Assembly: GCA_014654165.1 (NCBI GenBank)
Contig: JACWDK010000002.1
Span: forward strand, 1 to 64,000
Direction of reading: 5' to 3'
Source: Pelagibacterales bacterium SAG-MED13
GTDB taxonomy: Bacteria > Pseudomonadota > Alphaproteobacteria > Pelagibacterales > Pelagibacteraceae
Length of the DNA: 64,000 bases
The first letter of the stretch is position 1; every line of letters begins with the position of its first letter. The notes under the pieces are model-generated. The model was not told the origin of the DNA, did no database searches, and was given only the letters and a program-made list of their open reading frames with translations. Shown here piece by piece: positions 61,213 through 64,000 of this stretch. Both the position numbers and the translations under genes were made by a program.

Positions 61213-62544
61213 TTATTTATCTAAAAAAGTTTTTGAAGAATCATCCATAGCAGTTGCCCATGGCGTATGATGAATAGGAGCAACAGAACCAGTTACTGGA
61301 GATGAAAAAGATTTATTTCTGTAAGTTGAAATATTCTCAACTTTATGATGTTCCCACTCTTTAAAGTGTTTTCTTATTAACTCAAAATCAATTTTTGGAT
61401 AATCAGACATTTCATGAAGCTCTTTTGTATACTCTGTTTGAAAATCAATCATTTGATCTGGGTTTTCTAGCTTTTCTTCAATTGCAACCCATTTATTAAT
61501 ATCTTTTTCAACTTCACCATTACCAGGTATTTTGATCTTATTCATAATTACATCTCTTGCATACCAAGCTTGGCAATCAAACATATTAAATGTATGGAAT
61601 TGATCTTGCATACCAAGGTATAAAAGTTTGTGATTATCTTGCCAAACCACTCCTTTATATAATTTTGGTGGATATAACCGGTTTCTAGTTTTTAATTGTA
61701 AATTTTCTTCTAAAAAAGGAAAATGATGAAGATAACCAGTACATAAAATTACAACATCAGCTTCTTGTTCGGTTCCATCTTTGAATATTGCTTTTTTTCC
61801 TTCTAATTTATCTAGATAATGAACTTCTTTCATGCTAACAGGCCATTTAAATCCCATAGGGTTATGTCGATAACCAATGGTAACGCTTTTGGCTCCGTAT
61901 TTATTACACTGAAGCGCAATGTCTTCTGCTGAGTAACTACTTCCTAGCACTATTACATTTTTATTTCTAAATTCCTCAGCATCTCTAAAATCATGAGAAT
62001 GCATTATTCTTCCTGGGAATGTATCCATCCCTTTGTATTCTGGAATAAATGGAACTGAAAAATGACCTGATGAGACAACAACAAAATCAAAATTATCTTT
62101 TAATATTTTATTATTAACTTTATCTTGATAACTAAGCTCAAATTTGTCACTCTTAAAAACAGTATTTATAACTCTGGTATTAAATTTAATCTTTTTTTTT
62201 AAATTTCCTTTACTTACTCTTCCAATAATATAGTTGTATAAAACTTCTCTAGGTGGAAAGGATGGTATTGGCTTTCCAAAATGTTCATCAAAAGAATAAT
62301 CTGCAAATTCTAAACATTCTTTTGGTCCATTTGACCAAAGATATCTATACATGCTGTTAGGTACAGGATCTCCGTATTGATCGGATCCTGTTCGCCAACT
62401 ATAATTCCATAAACCACCCCAATCATCTTGCTTTTCAAAACAAACAACTTCAGGGATTTTTTCACCATTTTTTTCTGCTAATTCAAAAGACCTTAACATT
62501 GATAGTCCACAAGGTCCTGCACCAATAATTGCTACTTTTGTCAT
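61213..62544 (-). CDS. tmm: Flavin-containing monooxygenase, trimethylamine monooxygenase (Tmm)-like
   Basis: VAIIGAGPCGLSMLRSF, FMO fingerprint-like FPGRIMHSHDFRDAEEF, NVIVLGSSYSAEDIALQ, CTGYLHHFPFL. Confidence 0.85.
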   Translation of the reverse strand: MTKVAIIGAGPCGLSMLRSFELAEKNGEKIPEVVCFEKQDDWGGLWNYSWRTGSDQYGDPVPNSMYRYLWSNGPKECLEFADYSFDEHFGKPIPSFPPREVLYNYIIGRVSKGNLKKKIKFNTRVINTVFKSDKFELSYQDKVNNKILKDNFDFVVVSSGHFSVPFIPEYKGMDTFPGRIMHSHDFRDAEEFRNKNVIVLGSSYSAEDIALQCNKYGAKSVTIGYRHNPMGFKWPVSMKEVHYLDKLEGKKAIFKDGTEQEADVVILCTGYLHHFPFLEENLQLKTRNRLYPPKLYKGVVWQDNHKLLYLGMQDQFHTFNMFDCQAWYARDVIMNKIKIPGNGEVEKDINKWVAIEEKLENPDQMIDFQTEYTKELHEMSDYPKIDFELIRKHFKEWEHHKVENISTYRNKSFSSPVTGSVAPIHHTPWATAMDDSSKTFLDK

Positions 62545-62621
62545 TAATCTAATAAATAAAATAATTATTTCTGTATTTTACTAACAAAATGATGACAATT
62601 ACAATAAAATAATTATTCGTT

Positions 62622-63584
62622 ATGAAAAATATCTTAGTTATTGGTGGAGGTGCAATGGGTTCTGCATTTACAATCCCAAGTTTAGAAAATAAAAATAATG
62701 TGACAATTACTGAGCCTTATAGCAAAAGATTTATCAAAGATTTATCATCCAAAAAAAAATTTCACTCTGCTCTTAAAATAAAATTACCAAAACAATTAAA
62801 ATTTAGAAAATTTTCCAAAAATTTATTAAAAGAAAATTTTGACTTAATAGTAATAGCACTAAGTCTTCCAGGTGTTGATTTTATTGGCAAAGAATTAAAA
62901 GATTTAAGAATTAAAACACCAATTTTGGTTTTGACTAAAGGATTAAAATTTGAGAAAAAAAAGAATAAGATTTTAACAATTTCAGAGCAGCTGCAAAAAA
63001 ACTATAATTTAAAAAATATTTCAGTCTTAAAAGGACCTTGTCTGGCAAAGGAATTAGCCAGAAAAAATCAAACTAGTGTAATTATCGCAAATAAAAATAT
63101 CGATATTGCAAAATCTATAGGAAGAAAAATTTCTACAAAATATTATTTAACAGAATACTCCAAAGACGTTGTCGGAGTAGAAGTGTGTTCAGCAATAAAG
63201 AACATATATTCAATGATAATTGGAGCTGGTCAAAGCCTCAATTCTTCATCAAATCTATTTCAAAAAGCAGTTCTTGAAATGAGATATTTAAATAAATATT
63301 TTAAAGGTAAAGATGAAACAATCTTAGGGCTTGCTGGGGTGGGTGACTTATATGTTAGTGCTGCTGGTGGAAGAAATAGTAAGATGGGTAGTTTCTTGGG
63401 AAAAGGATTTACATTTAAAACTGCAAAAAAAAGATTTATGCTCAAAGAAACTGTTGAAGGTGAAGAACTTGCGAGGGAGATCGCACCATTTATATTGAAA
63501 AAAATTGATAGGAAGAAAATTCCATTAATGATTAATTTACTTAAAACAATTAAAGAAAATAAAAAACTTAGGATAAAAGTTTAA
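62622..63584 (+). CDS. gpsA: Glycerol-3-phosphate dehydrogenase [NAD(P)+]
   Basis: [72 protein letters not shown]. Confidence 0.85.
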   Translation: MKNILVIGGGAMGSAFTIPSLENKNNVTITEPYSKRFIKDLSSKKKFHSALKIKLPKQLKFRKFSKNLLKENFDLIVIALSLPGVDFIGKELKDLRIKTPILVLTKGLKFEKKKNKILTISEQLQKNYNLKNISVLKGPCLAKELARKNQTSVIIANKNIDIAKSIGRKISTKYYLTEYSKDVVGVEVCSAIKNIYSMIIGAGQSLNSSSNLFQKAVLEMRYLNKYFKGKDETILGLAGVGDLYVSAAGGRNSKMGSFLGKGFTFKTAKKRFMLKETVEGEELAREIAPFILKKIDRKKIPLMINLLKTIKENKKLRIKV

Positions 63585-64000
63585 AATAGACCTTCTATAT
63601 CACCATCTCTATTTAGTTTAATGGAGTTAGCTGCTGGCACTCTAGGAAGACCTGGCATTGTCATGATTGCTCCACATACTACAACAATAAATTCTGCACC
63701 AGAAGAGAGTCTTATTTCCCTAATTGGTAATGAATGCCCTGTCGGAGCACCTTTTAGACTTGGATCTGTAGAGAAACTATATTGAGTTTTCGCAACACAT
63801 ATAGGTAATTCACCATAGCCAGCTTTTTCAAAGTTTTTTAATTGATCTCTGATTTTAGTATCTGCGATAACTTCATCTGCTCTATAAATTTCTTTTGCTA
63901 TTGTTTCTATTTTTTTGAAAAGCGGAGTTTTACTTTCATATAAAAATTTAAATTTAGATGTATTCTTCTCACATAAATCTGTTACATGATTAGCTAAATC
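63581..64000 (-). CDS. fhs: Formate--tetrahydrofolate ligase, C-terminal part (runs off window)
   Basis: Own reverse translation, absent from the ORF track: [83 protein letters not shown]. Confidence 0.92.
   Translation of the reverse strand, partial: DLANHVTDLCEKNTSKFKFLYESKTPLFKKIETIAKEIYRADEVIADTKIRDQLKNFEKAGYGELPICVAKTQYSFSTDPSLKGAPTGHSLPIREIRLSSGAEFIVVVCGAIMTMPGLPRVPAANSIKLNRDGDIEGLF

Noticed and set aside
1-64000. CRISPR arrays, tRNA/rRNA genes, integrases or IS elements
   Set aside because: No regularly spaced repeats, cloverleaf-like sequence or transposase/integrase ORF was recognised by eye; a tRNAscan/Infernal run would be needed to exclude structured RNAs and riboswitches.

Overview
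This 64 kb, AT-rich, gene-dense window looks like an alphaproteobacterial SAR11/Pelagibacter-type genome, judged from codon bias, very short intergenic gaps and gene content. It holds about 55 genes. Main blocks: (i) a tolC-like fragment on the minus strand abutting a recA 3' fragment on the plus strand at ~312-322, which looks like a chimera or rearrangement breakpoint; (ii) a compact restriction-modification island of two C5-cytosine methyltransferases and a PD-(D/E)XK-like nuclease, between the recA remnant and alaS; (iii) core genes (alaS, icd, psd, pssA, rlmE, a guaB that appears to lack its CBS module, guaA, panB); (iv) divergent catabolic genes (LLM monooxygenase, AA_synth family, alpha/beta hydrolase, ALDH; Asp/Glu racemase family, M24 hydrolase) next to a PotABCD-like ABC transporter, a FadN-like enzyme and a PhyH-like dioxygenase; (v) an agmatinase/ALDH/ArgE block; (vi) a region with four apparent single-base frameshifts (csaA, lysE, bamB, glnT paralog); (vii) a large methylated-amine locus (amt, glutamate-synthase-like glxBCD/mgsABC, GlnT/GMAS-like ligase, FAD oxidase, possible MarR-like regulator, tdm-like DUF1989-GcvT, tmoXWV-like transporter, tmm-like FMO), followed by gpsA and partial fhs. 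Best candidates for follow-up are the R-M island, the streamlined TMA/TMAO-to-methylamine locus with its unstudied small proteins, and the unassigned ring-cleavage-like catabolic cluster. No searches were run; all family calls come from reading motifs.
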